64,000 nt of DNA, from contig CAIJNL010000025.1 of assembly GCA_903822005.1 (NCBI GenBank), positions 1 to 64,000 on the forward strand, given 5' to 3'. The notes beneath the pieces are model-generated. The model was not told the DNA's origin. It made no database searches and saw only the letters and a list, made by a program, of their open reading frames with translations. The position numbers were made by a program, and so were the translations under genes. The stretch comes from an uncultured Nitrospiraceae bacterium (GTDB taxonomy: Bacteria > Nitrospirota > Thermodesulfovibrionia > Thermodesulfovibrionales > Dissulfurispiraceae). Of the stretch, positions 9,166 to 18,914 are shown piece by piece (within the stretch, counting starts at the first letter, position 1; each line of letters opens with the position of its first letter).

Positions 9166-9388
9166 AAAGGTGGGTCCGCCTTTGGCACATCATTGCTATA
9201 GCCTGCAGGTAAATTACCCTGTTGATATTTTAATCGACTTGGGCAGCTTCTGCAATTATGCGAAAAGAAGGCAGAGAGGAAGAATACCATTTATTGATAT
9301 ACTGTCATAGTGTGACAGAAAGGTTCTGTGATTTGAGTTCGACTACGGGAAGTTAATTATCACGCTTTAACACGCATGGAGGCAGGCT

Positions 9389-10423
9389 ATGGGAAAAGCA
9401 ATGAACAAGATAAACAAATGGTTAAGGCTGATCCGGATCATGATTATCATTACGATTATCCTTATATTCTGTGCTGCCGGTGTTCTGATATATTACTGGT
9501 ATATGCCGGGATCATCATATACAGGTCCGCTGAAGCCGCTCACAACTGCTGAAGAGGAGACCAGGAATAATCTAACGGGACATGTGCGTATGCTGGCAAC
9601 TGTTATCGGGGAACGCAATTCTGATAAGTATGAGGAACTGCAATCAGCTGTTGAATATATAAAACACTATTTTGAAGAGGCCGAGATGGCCCTTTCGGTG
9701 CAGTCATTCGATGTCGAAGGGCAGAAGTTCGGAAATATTATCGTTGAGGTAAAGGGCGCCGGGAAGCCGGACGAGATAATTGTAGTCGCCGCGCATTATG
9801 ACACGGCGCGCAACACCCCCGGGGCCAATGATAATGCCTCCGGTGTAGCTGCCCTGCTGGAGCTTGCCCGTCTGATGAAGGACCGCAATCCAGGGCGCAC
9901 GCTGCGCCTGATAGCTGTCGTGAATGAGGAACCGCCGTATTTCCAGACTGACAAGATGGGCAGCAGCATTTACGCGAAACAGGCAAAAGAACGCGGAGAG
10001 AATATTGTAGCTATGCTGTCGCTCGAAACAATCGGGTATTATTCCGACAAACCCGGCAGCCAGGCATACCCGCCCTTGCTGAGTCCTCTCTATCCGGACA
10101 CCGGCAACTTCATAGCTTTTGTCGGGAACCTGAAATCGCACAAGCTGGTGCGGCAATGCGTTGACGCTTTTCGCCGTACGGCAGACTTCCCTTCAGAAGG
10201 CGCAGCATTGCCGGGATGGCTGCCGGGGGTGGACTGGTCTGATCACTGGTCGTTCTGGAAAGAGGGCTATCCGGCAGTTATGGTAACTGATACCGCTTTT
10301 TTCCGCTATCCCTATTATCACAGACCGGAAGACACGCCTGAGAAGCTGGATTATGACCGCATGGCAAGGGTTGTTACCGGACTTGTGCAGGTGATAACAG
10401 AACTGGCCTATATCGAGAAATAA
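9389..10423 (+). CDS. M28 family zinc aminopeptidase, membrane anchored
   Basis: VVAAHYDTARNTPGANDNASGVAALLEL and VVNEEPPYF motifs; N-terminal TM. Confidence 0.85.
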   Translation: MGKAMNKINKWLRLIRIMIIITIILIFCAAGVLIYYWYMPGSSYTGPLKPLTTAEEETRNNLTGHVRMLATVIGERNSDKYEELQSAVEYIKHYFEEAEMALSVQSFDVEGQKFGNIIVEVKGAGKPDEIIVVAAHYDTARNTPGANDNASGVAALLELARLMKDRNPGRTLRLIAVVNEEPPYFQTDKMGSSIYAKQAKERGENIVAMLSLETIGYYSDKPGSQAYPPLLSPLYPDTGNFIAFVGNLKSHKLVRQCVDAFRRTADFPSEGAALPGWLPGVDWSDHWSFWKEGYPAVMVTDTAFFRYPYYHRPEDTPEKLDYDRMARVVTGLVQVITELAYIEK

Positions 10424-10477
10424 ATTGTATTAGTTTCCACGGTCCCCCTGACATAATGTGGCTTGTGAAAGGGGGAG

Positions 10478-10984
10478 CTACGGCCCCAGGGAAAGCCTGG
10501 CCTCTATCCCCCACTCCTTCAGCTTCCGCATGGTAAGCTCTATCATCTTCTCAATATTGGCATTAACAATTTCAGACATCTCAAGGCCAAAGCAGAAGTC
10601 GTCTTCACACGGCTGCATGCCGACAAGGCATAATTCGGACGGCATGGCACCTTTCAGTTTCGCTACCGAAAGCAGGTCGGCAAGACCAATGTGATGCACC
10701 GATATCTTCGGAAAAATAATTGCCGGAATCTCATCGTTTTCAAGGATGCCGATATGGCCGGGTTCCCTGCCGAAATTGACCGCATCGACAATCAGTATCC
10801 TCTCAAACTCCTCAAAAAAAGGAAGCAGGTTGAGACCCAGCGTGCCGCCATCGACAATCTCAATTTCAGGTAAAAAGCAATACCGGCCCCTGATCGTGGT
10901 GACAACATGAACACCTATCCGCTCGTCCCTGAGCAGGACATTCCCTAATCCTATCAGCGCAACCTTCGGGCCGTTATTATTCAT
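10478..10984 (-). CDS. HyaD/HupD-type hydrogenase maturation protease
   Basis: LIGLGNVLLRDERIGVHVV, IVDAVNFGREPG; downstream of hydrogenase genes. Confidence 0.85.
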   Translation of the reverse strand: MNNNGPKVALIGLGNVLLRDERIGVHVVTTIRGRYCFLPEIEIVDGGTLGLNLLPFFEEFERILIVDAVNFGREPGHIGILENDEIPAIIFPKISVHHIGLADLLSVAKLKGAMPSELCLVGMQPCEDDFCFGLEMSEIVNANIEKMIELTMRKLKEWGIEARLSLGP

Positions 10985-11618
10985 CCAGGCTCTTATATCC
11001 GCTGAATATCGAGCTTATGAGACCGTTCCTCTCGACAATATCGTTTTCCCACCCTGTGTATACATGAATGATCACGATGACCCAGATCACCCACATAATA
11101 AGATGGTGCATAAGCCGCAGGTTTGCCACGCTCATCAGGCTGAGAGACCAGCCCCCAAAGAGCGTCCATACTGCCCCGCCGCCATGCGCCACCGACAGCA
11201 TCGCAAACCCGGTCGTGATCTCTATAAGATATAGCAGAAAAAGGAAGGTGTACGTGAGTCCGGCCAGCCCGGTATGTCCCGGCGTATACGGAAGGTTCCC
11301 CTGGCAGAAGGCATAGAACTTTGCTGTCTTCCTGATGTTCCTCAGCCTTTCAGCGGTGGTTGGAATGAACTGGCTGAGACGCGCATATCTGTTTCCTGCA
11401 AACCACCAGTACATCCTGAGGATGAGACTCACGGTAAAGACATAGGCGGCTGTAAAATGTATAAACCGCATATGCGCGGTAATGAGTGATTCAGCATCGG
11501 TCGCATGCATGAAGGGAGAACCTATATAGAATCCGGTAACGGACAATATTACTATACTCAACACGCCCAGCCAGTGCGTCAACCTCACAGGAAACTCCCA
11601 GACATATACCGGTTTCAT
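10977..11618 (-). CDS. Ni/Fe-hydrogenase b-type cytochrome subunit
   Basis: VWEFPVRLTHWLGVLSI, four TM, HLIMWVIWVIVIIHVYTGWENDI. Confidence 0.87.
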   Translation of the reverse strand: MKPVYVWEFPVRLTHWLGVLSIVILSVTGFYIGSPFMHATDAESLITAHMRFIHFTAAYVFTVSLILRMYWWFAGNRYARLSQFIPTTAERLRNIRKTAKFYAFCQGNLPYTPGHTGLAGLTYTFLFLLYLIEITTGFAMLSVAHGGGAVWTLFGGWSLSLMSVANLRLMHHLIMWVIWVIVIIHVYTGWENDIVERNGLISSIFSGYKSLDE

Positions 11619-11629
11619 GGCAGCCCCTC

Positions 11630-13327
11630 CTATTGCACTTCGACTTTGAACAGCTCTTTTTTGTCCACGTCAAAGATATGAATGGCACATGCCATGCACG
11701 GATCGAAAGAGTGTATCGTCCTCTGGATTTCTATGGGCTTCATCGGATCAGCCACAGGCGTGCCGATGAGGGCCTGCTCGAACGGGCTCCTCTGTCCTTT
11801 CGGGTCTCTCGGCCCGGCATTCCATGTGGTCGGCACGACTGCCTGGTAATTATCGATCTTGCCGTCTTTAATCACCACATAATGCGCGAGGGCGCCGCGC
11901 GGCGCGTCATGGAAGCCGACGCCTTTGGCCTCTTTCGGCCAGGTGGATGGGTCCCACTTGTCGGTGTTGGCCACACGGTAATCTCCCTTTTTCATGTTCG
12001 CAGCGAGTTCGCCGACCCAGCCTTCAAGCTTCTGCGCGACAAGCAACGTCTCAATCCCGCGCGCGGCGGTCCTGCCGAGTGTCGAGAAGAGCGCGGCCGG
12101 ACCCACGCCCAATTTTTTCAGGACCATGTCCACAGTCTCTTTGACCTGCTTATGCCCCGAAGCATACGCGACAAGACACCTTGCTAGCGGACCGACTTCC
12201 ATTGCCATGTCGTCATATCTCGGGGTTTTGACCCAGCTGTATTTTTTATTCGTGTCCAAATGCTCATAGGGCGGCTTCGGGCCTGTGTAATTGGGGGTCG
12301 TTTCACCGACCCACGGGTGCCTGCTCTTTGCGTCGCCGTCAGAGTATGAGTACCACGAATTATTGATATATTCTGCAATCTTTGCCTGGTCGACCGGATA
12401 TACTTTGCTTAAATCCTTATTTTTAATGATGCCCGCAGGAAAAAAGAATTTCCCGTCTGCATCTGCATGCTCTCCGCATGCAAGGAAGTTGTTAAAGCCG
12501 CCGTATCCTGCCCAATCCTTGTAAAAGGAAGCGACCGCGAGCAGGTCCGGAATATAGACCTTTGAGACAAATTCGAGTGCTTTTTTCGAGACTTCATTCA
12601 GCAGAGCGATACTTCCGGCATTCAGGGCATTCTGGCTGTTGGGGTCAACAGGTATAGACATGCCGCCGACAAGAAAGGTTTGAGGATGCGGGTTCTTGGC
12701 CCCGAGCAGGGCATGGGCGCGGATAATGTCCCTCTGCCAGTCGAGCGCCTCAAGGTAATGCGCTGTGGCCATAAGGTTTGCCTCGGGAGGCAGCCTGTAT
12801 TCCTTGTGCCCCCAGTATCCGTTCGCAAATATGCCTAGCTGTCCGCCGTCGACAAAATCCTTCAGTTTTTTCTGGATCGATTTGAAATGGCCGACCGAAT
12901 TATTGTTCGGCCAGTCCGACAGGGAAGAGGCGAGGGCAGCGGTCTTGACCGGATCAGCCTTGAGCGCGCTCACAATGTCCACCCAGTCGAGGCCGTGGAG
13001 ATGGTAGAAATGTATCACATGATCATGAATGGTCTGGAAAGCCATGATAAGGTCCCTGATCAGGCGTGCATTGTCCGGTATCTGTATCCCAAGGGCGTTT
13101 TCAACGGCCCTTACCGAGGCGATCGAATGCACTGTCGTGCAGACACCGCAAAAGCGAGAGGTAAAGGTCCAGGCATCTCTCGGGTCCCTGCCCTTCAGGA
13201 TGGTTTCGATCCCGCGCCACATTGTTCCTGACGCCCACGCATCCACTATCCTGCCGCCTTCTACCTGCGCCTCTATCCTTAAATGACCTTCTATTCTTGT
13301 TAAAGGATCAACGACTATCTTAGCCAT
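11630..13327 (-). CDS. [NiFe] hydrogenase large subunit
   Basis: MAKIVVDPLTRIEGHLRIE; RFCGVCTTVH and C-terminal DPCMACAIH Ni ligands. Start set at MAKIV (13327), not 13402. Confidence 0.95.
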   Translation of the reverse strand: MAKIVVDPLTRIEGHLRIEAQVEGGRIVDAWASGTMWRGIETILKGRDPRDAWTFTSRFCGVCTTVHSIASVRAVENALGIQIPDNARLIRDLIMAFQTIHDHVIHFYHLHGLDWVDIVSALKADPVKTAALASSLSDWPNNNSVGHFKSIQKKLKDFVDGGQLGIFANGYWGHKEYRLPPEANLMATAHYLEALDWQRDIIRAHALLGAKNPHPQTFLVGGMSIPVDPNSQNALNAGSIALLNEVSKKALEFVSKVYIPDLLAVASFYKDWAGYGGFNNFLACGEHADADGKFFFPAGIIKNKDLSKVYPVDQAKIAEYINNSWYSYSDGDAKSRHPWVGETTPNYTGPKPPYEHLDTNKKYSWVKTPRYDDMAMEVGPLARCLVAYASGHKQVKETVDMVLKKLGVGPAALFSTLGRTAARGIETLLVAQKLEGWVGELAANMKKGDYRVANTDKWDPSTWPKEAKGVGFHDAPRGALAHYVVIKDGKIDNYQAVVPTTWNAGPRDPKGQRSPFEQALIGTPVADPMKPIEIQRTIHSFDPCMACAIHIFDVDKKELFKVEVQ

Positions 13328-14411
13328 TATCTTTGTCCTCCCCCTTCTCCGGATTGCACTTCTTCTTGTTGACATACCGGATCGCCGCATGGGCCGCCAC
13401 ACCGGCTGCTGCTGCCGCTGCTACTCCGAGACCGATCTTGTCGGCAGTCGCCGTGAGGCCCGCGCCCGGAACTTCAGGCAGTCTCTGGTAGAACGGATAC
13501 GCCGTGTCCCAGTTCGAGGGTGCCGCGCACGCAATACATGGATGGCCGGCCTGGACGGGCCAGCTTGTGCCGCCATTCCATTTGATGGTCGGGCAGTTCT
13601 GGTAAGCCATCGGCCCTTTGCAGCCCATTTCATAAAGACACCATCCCTGCCTCGCGCCCTCATCGCCCCACTTCCTGACAAACTGGCCCGCATCGAAATG
13701 CGCGCGCCTTTCGCAGTTGTTGTGAATGAGCTTTCCGAAAGCGAAGCGCGGACGGCCGTTGCCGTCGAGGTCGGGCAGAGTGCCAAAGGTGAGATAATGG
13801 ACTATGGTGGCGGTGAAGTTTTCGGAGTTCATCGGGCATCCCGCGATGTTGACGACCCTGCCCCCGATGACATCTTTTATGCCTGCAGCTCCCGTCGGGT
13901 TTGGACTTGCTGCCGCGACCCCGCCGAAACAGGCGCAATTACCGACCGCTATGTTGACTGCGGCCCCTGCTGAAACCTCTTTAACGATCTGCTCTGCGGA
14001 CCTTCCGGCAACGCAGCAATAAACACCGCCGTCCTTTATAGGGACAGCTCCTTCATAGACCGCTATGTATTTGCCCTTTTTATTCCTGATAATGTCCTGC
14101 AGAGACTTCTCAGCCGCAAACCCTGACGGCGCCATGATCGTCTCGTGATAGTCAAGGGAAATAATGTCGAGGATCAGCTGGCTTAAGGTCGGCTTTGTGG
14201 CCCTGAGCACGGACTCTGAATCACCGGTGCATTCCGAAAAATGCAGCCAGACCACAGACGGCCTCTGCGCCTTTTCAAGCGCCTCGGCTATTCTCGGAAC
14301 TGATGATGAACAGATCCCCAATGTTGCGGCAGCACCCGCGCAGAACTTCAGAAAATCCCTGCGTGAAACGCCCTTGCGCGTCAGGTGCGAATAAATGCTT
14401 TCTCTGTCCAT
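13320..14411 (-). CDS. [NiFe] hydrogenase small subunit, Tat-exported
   Basis: RRDFLKFCAGAAATLG Tat motif; WLHFSECTGDSESVL; CPMNSENFTATI; GCKGPMAYQNCP. Confidence 0.95.
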   Translation of the reverse strand: MDRESIYSHLTRKGVSRRDFLKFCAGAAATLGICSSSVPRIAEALEKAQRPSVVWLHFSECTGDSESVLRATKPTLSQLILDIISLDYHETIMAPSGFAAEKSLQDIIRNKKGKYIAVYEGAVPIKDGGVYCCVAGRSAEQIVKEVSAGAAVNIAVGNCACFGGVAAASPNPTGAAGIKDVIGGRVVNIAGCPMNSENFTATIVHYLTFGTLPDLDGNGRPRFAFGKLIHNNCERRAHFDAGQFVRKWGDEGARQGWCLYEMGCKGPMAYQNCPTIKWNGGTSWPVQAGHPCIACAAPSNWDTAYPFYQRLPEVPGAGLTATADKIGLGVAAAAAAGVAAHAAIRYVNKKKCNPEKGEDKDNG

Positions 14412-14558
14412 GCAAATCCTCCATGCGGCCTTAATTTAAATCGCGGCAAATATGGCGCTATATATATGGTACAGATTTTAATAGCGACGTCAAGGCATCA
14501 GAATGAGTGGTTCAGAACAAATTGACGGCAGGCTGTTCCGGGCAGAGAGACCGGGCCG

Positions 14559-15218
14559 TCAGCCTCCCAGGATGAAGGCGCGCACGCCGGACCCGATGAA
14601 CTGCACGCCGATGCATACAAGCAGGAAACCCATCATCCTGTTCAGTGCGTCCATGCGTTCATGACCGATTAGCTTTGATGCAATCTGCGCAGAGCGGAGG
14701 GTGATCCATACTATCACGCAGGTCAGTAATATACTCGAAACAGTCGCGCTGTATGCCAGTGCCTGTGTCAGACGGCTCTTGAGCTCCGCTATCTCGGTAG
14801 AGATTCCGATGACAACGGCAATGGACCCGGGGCCGCTTATGCTCGGCAGGGCAAGCGGGAAAAAGGCAATGTCCTGCCTGCCCTGTCCGCTCGCCATATA
14901 AACATCAGGATTCTGAAACAGCATGCGATAACCGACTACCGAAACGGTCAGCCCGCCCGCGATACGCAATGCGCCGTAAGAGATGCCGAACCCTTCCATG
15001 ATAAACACCCCGCCAAAGAGACTGACGGTCAGGATCGTGAAGGCATAAATACTGGCCTTCAGCGCCAGACGTCTGCGCATGTCTTCCTGCATGTCACCGG
15101 TCAGGGACAGAAACAGGGGGATCTTTGACAGGGGGTTGGTGATAGTCACAAGGCTTATAAGACCGCCCAGAAAGAATGCTATAAACGTCCTTCCGATAAG
15201 ACCATCAATAAAAGCCAT
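14559..15218 (-). CDS. MarC family integral membrane protein
   Basis: ITNPLSKIPLFLSLTGDM, multi-TM, LPSISGPGSIAVVIGIST. Confidence 0.85.
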   Translation of the reverse strand: MAFIDGLIGRTFIAFFLGGLISLVTITNPLSKIPLFLSLTGDMQEDMRRRLALKASIYAFTILTVSLFGGVFIMEGFGISYGALRIAGGLTVSVVGYRMLFQNPDVYMASGQGRQDIAFFPLALPSISGPGSIAVVIGISTEIAELKSRLTQALAYSATVSSILLTCVIVWITLRSAQIASKLIGHERMDALNRMMGFLLVCIGVQFIGSGVRAFILGG

Positions 15219-15342
15219 CCCCGTTCTCCTTTCCAGCTGATTAGTTTATTATCAAAATCCTCATGCTCCAGTTTACAATTCACGGAAGCCGCCGCCATAA
15301 TCCATTATATCATCAGAAGGCTTGACAGTTCCGGTATAAAAT

Positions 15343-15377
15343 GAGGCAGGACATGAAGGGCCTTCATGTCCTGCCTC
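15343..15377. terminator. Perfect 17-bp-arm palindrome, likely terminator of the minus-strand operon
   Basis: GAGGCAGGACATGAAGG-G-CCTTCATGTCCTGCCTC; on minus strand followed by ATTTTAT. Confidence 0.75.
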
Positions 15378-15407
15378 CAGCTCAAAAGGCGCGTATGCAG
15401 CCTGAAT

Positions 15408-16751
15408 TTATTTCTGCAGCCAGGCCAGTAAGAAGATGGCCGCTGTAACAGTGCAGGCCCCGCCTATCCTTGTCGAAATCTGCGCAAAAGGCATAAGCAC
15501 CATCCTCTTTGCGGAAGTCAGGATCGCGACATCACCGGTGCCTCCCTGCCCGCTATGACAGCCGGTGACTATAGCGGTTTCAACTGCCCACATGTTCATA
15601 GCCTTGCCGACAAAAAAGCCGGTCGTGATGAGCGTGAGAACAGTCACGAAGATAGTGATTAAATAAGGTATGTTGAATACCGCAACAAGGCTTTCCCATG
15701 GTGTCATGGCAACACCCACGGCCATGAGCAGGGGATAGGTAATACCTACCACAAAAAAGCGATGGATCATATGTGCCCCGTCCTCTACATCCTTGGGCAA
15801 TATTCCGGATACTTTTATCAAAACGGCGCTGAAGAGCATGATGATCGGCGCAGGTATACCGATTAACTTGGCTGTCAAAACACCCACAAAATAGAAGAAG
15901 AGGGCGGTGCAGGCGCCTATCATCATTTTTTCGAGGTCCAGCTCCACTTTTGTCGTATCAAGGAATTTCAGTATGTCTTCAGCCCCTTCCTCGATCTTTA
16001 CCAGGTTGCCGTTTCCATTATATTTCGGATGATTTTCGGCCCATTTGGCCAGAAGCCCGCAGAGCATAATCGCCGATAAGCTGCCGAGCATGACAACCGG
16101 CAGGATCCTGGCGAACTGCTCGTCCTGGGCAACAGCCAGCACTCCCGCGTAACCGATGGACAGGGGGATTGCGCCCTCACCGACTCCGCCTGCCATTATG
16201 GGTACACAGATATAAAAGAACGTTTCATACACACTAAGGCCAAGCAATTGCCCCACAACTATGCCCACTCCCATCGCAGCCAGGGTTCCGCTTAACAGCG
16301 GGACAAACATCTTCATAAACCCTTTTATCAGGACTATCCTGTTCATCCCGAGGATACTGCCTATAATGACCATGGCGATATACAGATATAGAAAATTGGA
16401 CGTTTTCATGAATACAGTGACGCAATCGGTTGCTATCTGTGGCAGCAGCTGATGGGCGACCATAAAAGACGGAAGAAATGTCGCAAATATCGGGGCCCCG
16501 CCCAGGTTCTTGATGACCGGGATGCGCGCTCCGATCTCGGCCAGCAGATACCCGAAAACTATCAGGATGAGAATGGCCCCAAGCATGTCCTTTGGCAGTT
16601 TCCCGGTCAGCATCAGGGCATAGGTCAGGACCAACATCGGAACATAAACCATTACCGGAAGAATGCGGACTTTGTAGTAGAGCACCCGTTTCCAAAGTGG
16701 CAGCTCTTCCTCCTGCCCTTTAGACATTGCTTCTTTTTTTTCTTCGGACAT
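15408..16751 (-). CDS. 2-hydroxycarboxylate transporter family (CitS/CimH-like)
   Basis: Multi-TM; PIMAGGVGEGAIPLSIGYA and TGCHSGQGGTGDVAIL motifs of 2HCT transporters. Confidence 0.85.
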   Translation of the reverse strand: MSEEKKEAMSKGQEEELPLWKRVLYYKVRILPVMVYVPMLVLTYALMLTGKLPKDMLGAILILIVFGYLLAEIGARIPVIKNLGGAPIFATFLPSFMVAHQLLPQIATDCVTVFMKTSNFLYLYIAMVIIGSILGMNRIVLIKGFMKMFVPLLSGTLAAMGVGIVVGQLLGLSVYETFFYICVPIMAGGVGEGAIPLSIGYAGVLAVAQDEQFARILPVVMLGSLSAIMLCGLLAKWAENHPKYNGNGNLVKIEEGAEDILKFLDTTKVELDLEKMMIGACTALFFYFVGVLTAKLIGIPAPIIMLFSAVLIKVSGILPKDVEDGAHMIHRFFVVGITYPLLMAVGVAMTPWESLVAVFNIPYLITIFVTVLTLITTGFFVGKAMNMWAVETAIVTGCHSGQGGTGDVAILTSAKRMVLMPFAQISTRIGGACTVTAAIFLLAWLQK

Positions 16752-16838
16752 AAAATTACCTTCCTTTTTTTAGTATCTTTCTAAAAACAGACCCTGGTCC
16801 GCAGCATTCGAAATCAGGGCCTGTTGAACTGCCTTGAA

Positions 16839-18914
16839 TCAATCCCTGGGCCGCGTCAACATCCTGCAATCGCTGTTCGGCGTTCTCATGTCCATATCAG
16901 TGCCCGACTCGCGGTGGTCAAGATACTCGGCCGCACCGCCAGCCACCCGCCCGAGGACAAAGGTGAGGAACGGCAGGTCGTATGCGCGCTCCATGGTAAT
17001 CTGTCGGTCGACCAGCATGGGCCATGCTATGCCAAGGCAGACCCCCGTCAGCACCGCGTCTATATTTACCGCATGCGACTTGCCTGTCACCCCCTGCTTC
17101 GTCAATTCCCTGGTGAGGCGGTGGTAGAAATCTATGAAAACGTTATAGAGCTTATGCTCGTCCAGGTACTGGCTGACAACGCGTTCACGGGGATCATAGT
17201 TGACCTGGTCCTTGTTGAAAACAGGGTGGCCGAGACAGGGGATCTTTTCCAGGCCCAGTCCCGTTTCTTTTGCGGCAGCCTTGCGTTTTTTATAGTCCGA
17301 CACGAAGTCGTGCACGAGCTTGTCAAGATCGGGCGCTTTTTTCTGGTCATACGGATCGGTCATGCCCGTGTTCCTGAACATTTTGATCAGGAATTTTGCC
17401 GCGGCCTTGCCGTTGCCGCCATGTACTATACCGATAGCGCCAAGAGTGGTCATGATGGCTGTGTTAGGTTCGTTTCCGGCAGAGGCGCTCAGTTTGGCGC
17501 CCTGGGCAGAAATGGATCCCGGGCCGTTAGTGATTGAAGCGGTGAGGCACATCTCGAACAGTTCCGCTTCGAACTCATGCTTTGGATGCACGCCGAGCCA
17601 CGACAGCAGCACAGCCCGGGAGAAAGAACAGCGCTTCATCAGGTTGGGCAGCGAATGGCCGTATATGCGGGGGGTGGCGCCGTCATTTGATGACGCATGC
17701 GACGCGTTGCGCATGGATTGACGGGTAACGGTGCGGCCCAGATCGCCCTTCAGATGCTGGGCAAAGATCTCCTTGTAGGGGCTCGGAATAGTACCCGCCT
17801 GCAGTACCAGTTCCTTAGGCAGTTTGCGGGCAAGCTGGCCCAATTCCACAATCCAAGGGTTGAGCGCCAAAGGCCTTACAGGCGCGAAATCCTGACTGAT
17901 TCCCAACGCGTCCATCATCAGGCGCGCGGCCGGCACCAGGGCATGAAGGGTAGTTACCCGAATACCCAGCTTTTTGCGAGCAATGTTCCGGCGCGCTGCC
18001 TTCTCATCCTTTGGATCAAAAGCCGGGACACCGAAATATGCATCAAAAAGCCTCATCTTGTCGGTCGAAGAAGTGCATGCACCTTCCACGACAGCGCCCG
18101 CATGTCCCAGAGATATGTTCCTGCCCTCGGCAAAGGCCCCCGCTACGTATACGAGCAAGGGCTTTGTAAACTTTATCTTCTGTATATATTCCAGGGCATC
18201 CCTCTCATACGTTCCGCCCGGTTCTACATACAGGATTATCAGCCTGGTATGCTTGTCCTTGTTGGCAAGCGCCAGCAGCTCCTGCAGAGGCGTCAGGATC
18301 AGAGGGTCCTTGCCGGTCGATATTCCGAACGAGATGCCGAGACCGGCCGACTGCATATAGGAAGCTATGGTATTGACCATGTTGCCTGAGTTCGAAATAA
18401 TGGTCGCACTGCCGGGAATGAAAGACTCAGCCGGAGCATCGCCTCCAACTGCGCCCACCCGCACTTTATCGTGAGCGTTGATCATCCCGAGCGTGTTGCA
18501 GCCGATTATATCCATATGAGCGTCGTCGCAAAGATGTTTTAGCTTTGCTGTGACCTCGACGGATACATGCTCTGTGATGACAAAAATCGTTTCGACTGTG
18601 CCCTCTCCGCTGCTGATTACTTCCTTAACATCTCCGTAAACGGCCTCGGGCGGTGAATAGACTATCACCTTGTTCGGCCGCTCCTTTTCGGGCAGCTTCT
18701 TCATCAGGTCCTCGAACTGGCCGAAGACAGGGATGTCGCGTCCCCCGTGGACATTGATCACGTCTCCACCTTTTGCCAGCGCCCACCCTGCCGTTATGTT
18801 GCTGCAGTATTGCTGGGAGATGATGCTTACCTTTGACGATTCGCGTCCGGTGACATTCGACACCGCGACCCGGTCGCCTTTTTTGAGAAGTCCTGAAAGT
18901 GTATTGGTATTCAT
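16839..18914 (-). CDS. aclA: ATP-citrate lyase alpha subunit (SCS-alpha plus citrate synthase-like)
   Basis: NISLGHAGAVVEG phosphohistidine loop; C-terminal citrate-synthase-like domain (ASITNGPGSISAQGAKLSASAGNEPNTAIMTTLGAIG, LGRVAGGAAEYLDHR). Confidence 0.85.
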   Translation of the reverse strand: MNTNTLSGLLKKGDRVAVSNVTGRESSKVSIISQQYCSNITAGWALAKGGDVINVHGGRDIPVFGQFEDLMKKLPEKERPNKVIVYSPPEAVYGDVKEVISSGEGTVETIFVITEHVSVEVTAKLKHLCDDAHMDIIGCNTLGMINAHDKVRVGAVGGDAPAESFIPGSATIISNSGNMVNTIASYMQSAGLGISFGISTGKDPLILTPLQELLALANKDKHTRLIILYVEPGGTYERDALEYIQKIKFTKPLLVYVAGAFAEGRNISLGHAGAVVEGACTSSTDKMRLFDAYFGVPAFDPKDEKAARRNIARKKLGIRVTTLHALVPAARLMMDALGISQDFAPVRPLALNPWIVELGQLARKLPKELVLQAGTIPSPYKEIFAQHLKGDLGRTVTRQSMRNASHASSNDGATPRIYGHSLPNLMKRCSFSRAVLLSWLGVHPKHEFEAELFEMCLTASITNGPGSISAQGAKLSASAGNEPNTAIMTTLGAIGIVHGGNGKAAAKFLIKMFRNTGMTDPYDQKKAPDLDKLVHDFVSDYKKRKAAAKETGLGLEKIPCLGHPVFNKDQVNYDPRERVVSQYLDEHKLYNVFIDFYHRLTRELTKQGVTGKSHAVNIDAVLTGVCLGIAWPMLVDRQITMERAYDLPFLTFVLGRVAGGAAEYLDHRESGTDMDMRTPNSDCRMLTRPRD

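Noticed and set aside
9183-9196. Sigma-54 promoter TGGCAC-ATCA-TTGC
   Set aside because: GG-to-GC spacing is one base short of the required -24/-12 spacing and it lies about 200 bp from the next gene.
14521-14563. Hairpin TGACGGC/GCCGTCA after hydrogenase promoter region
   Set aside because: Short stem with a long loop and no T-run; overlaps the marC 3' end, so not confident enough to call a terminator.
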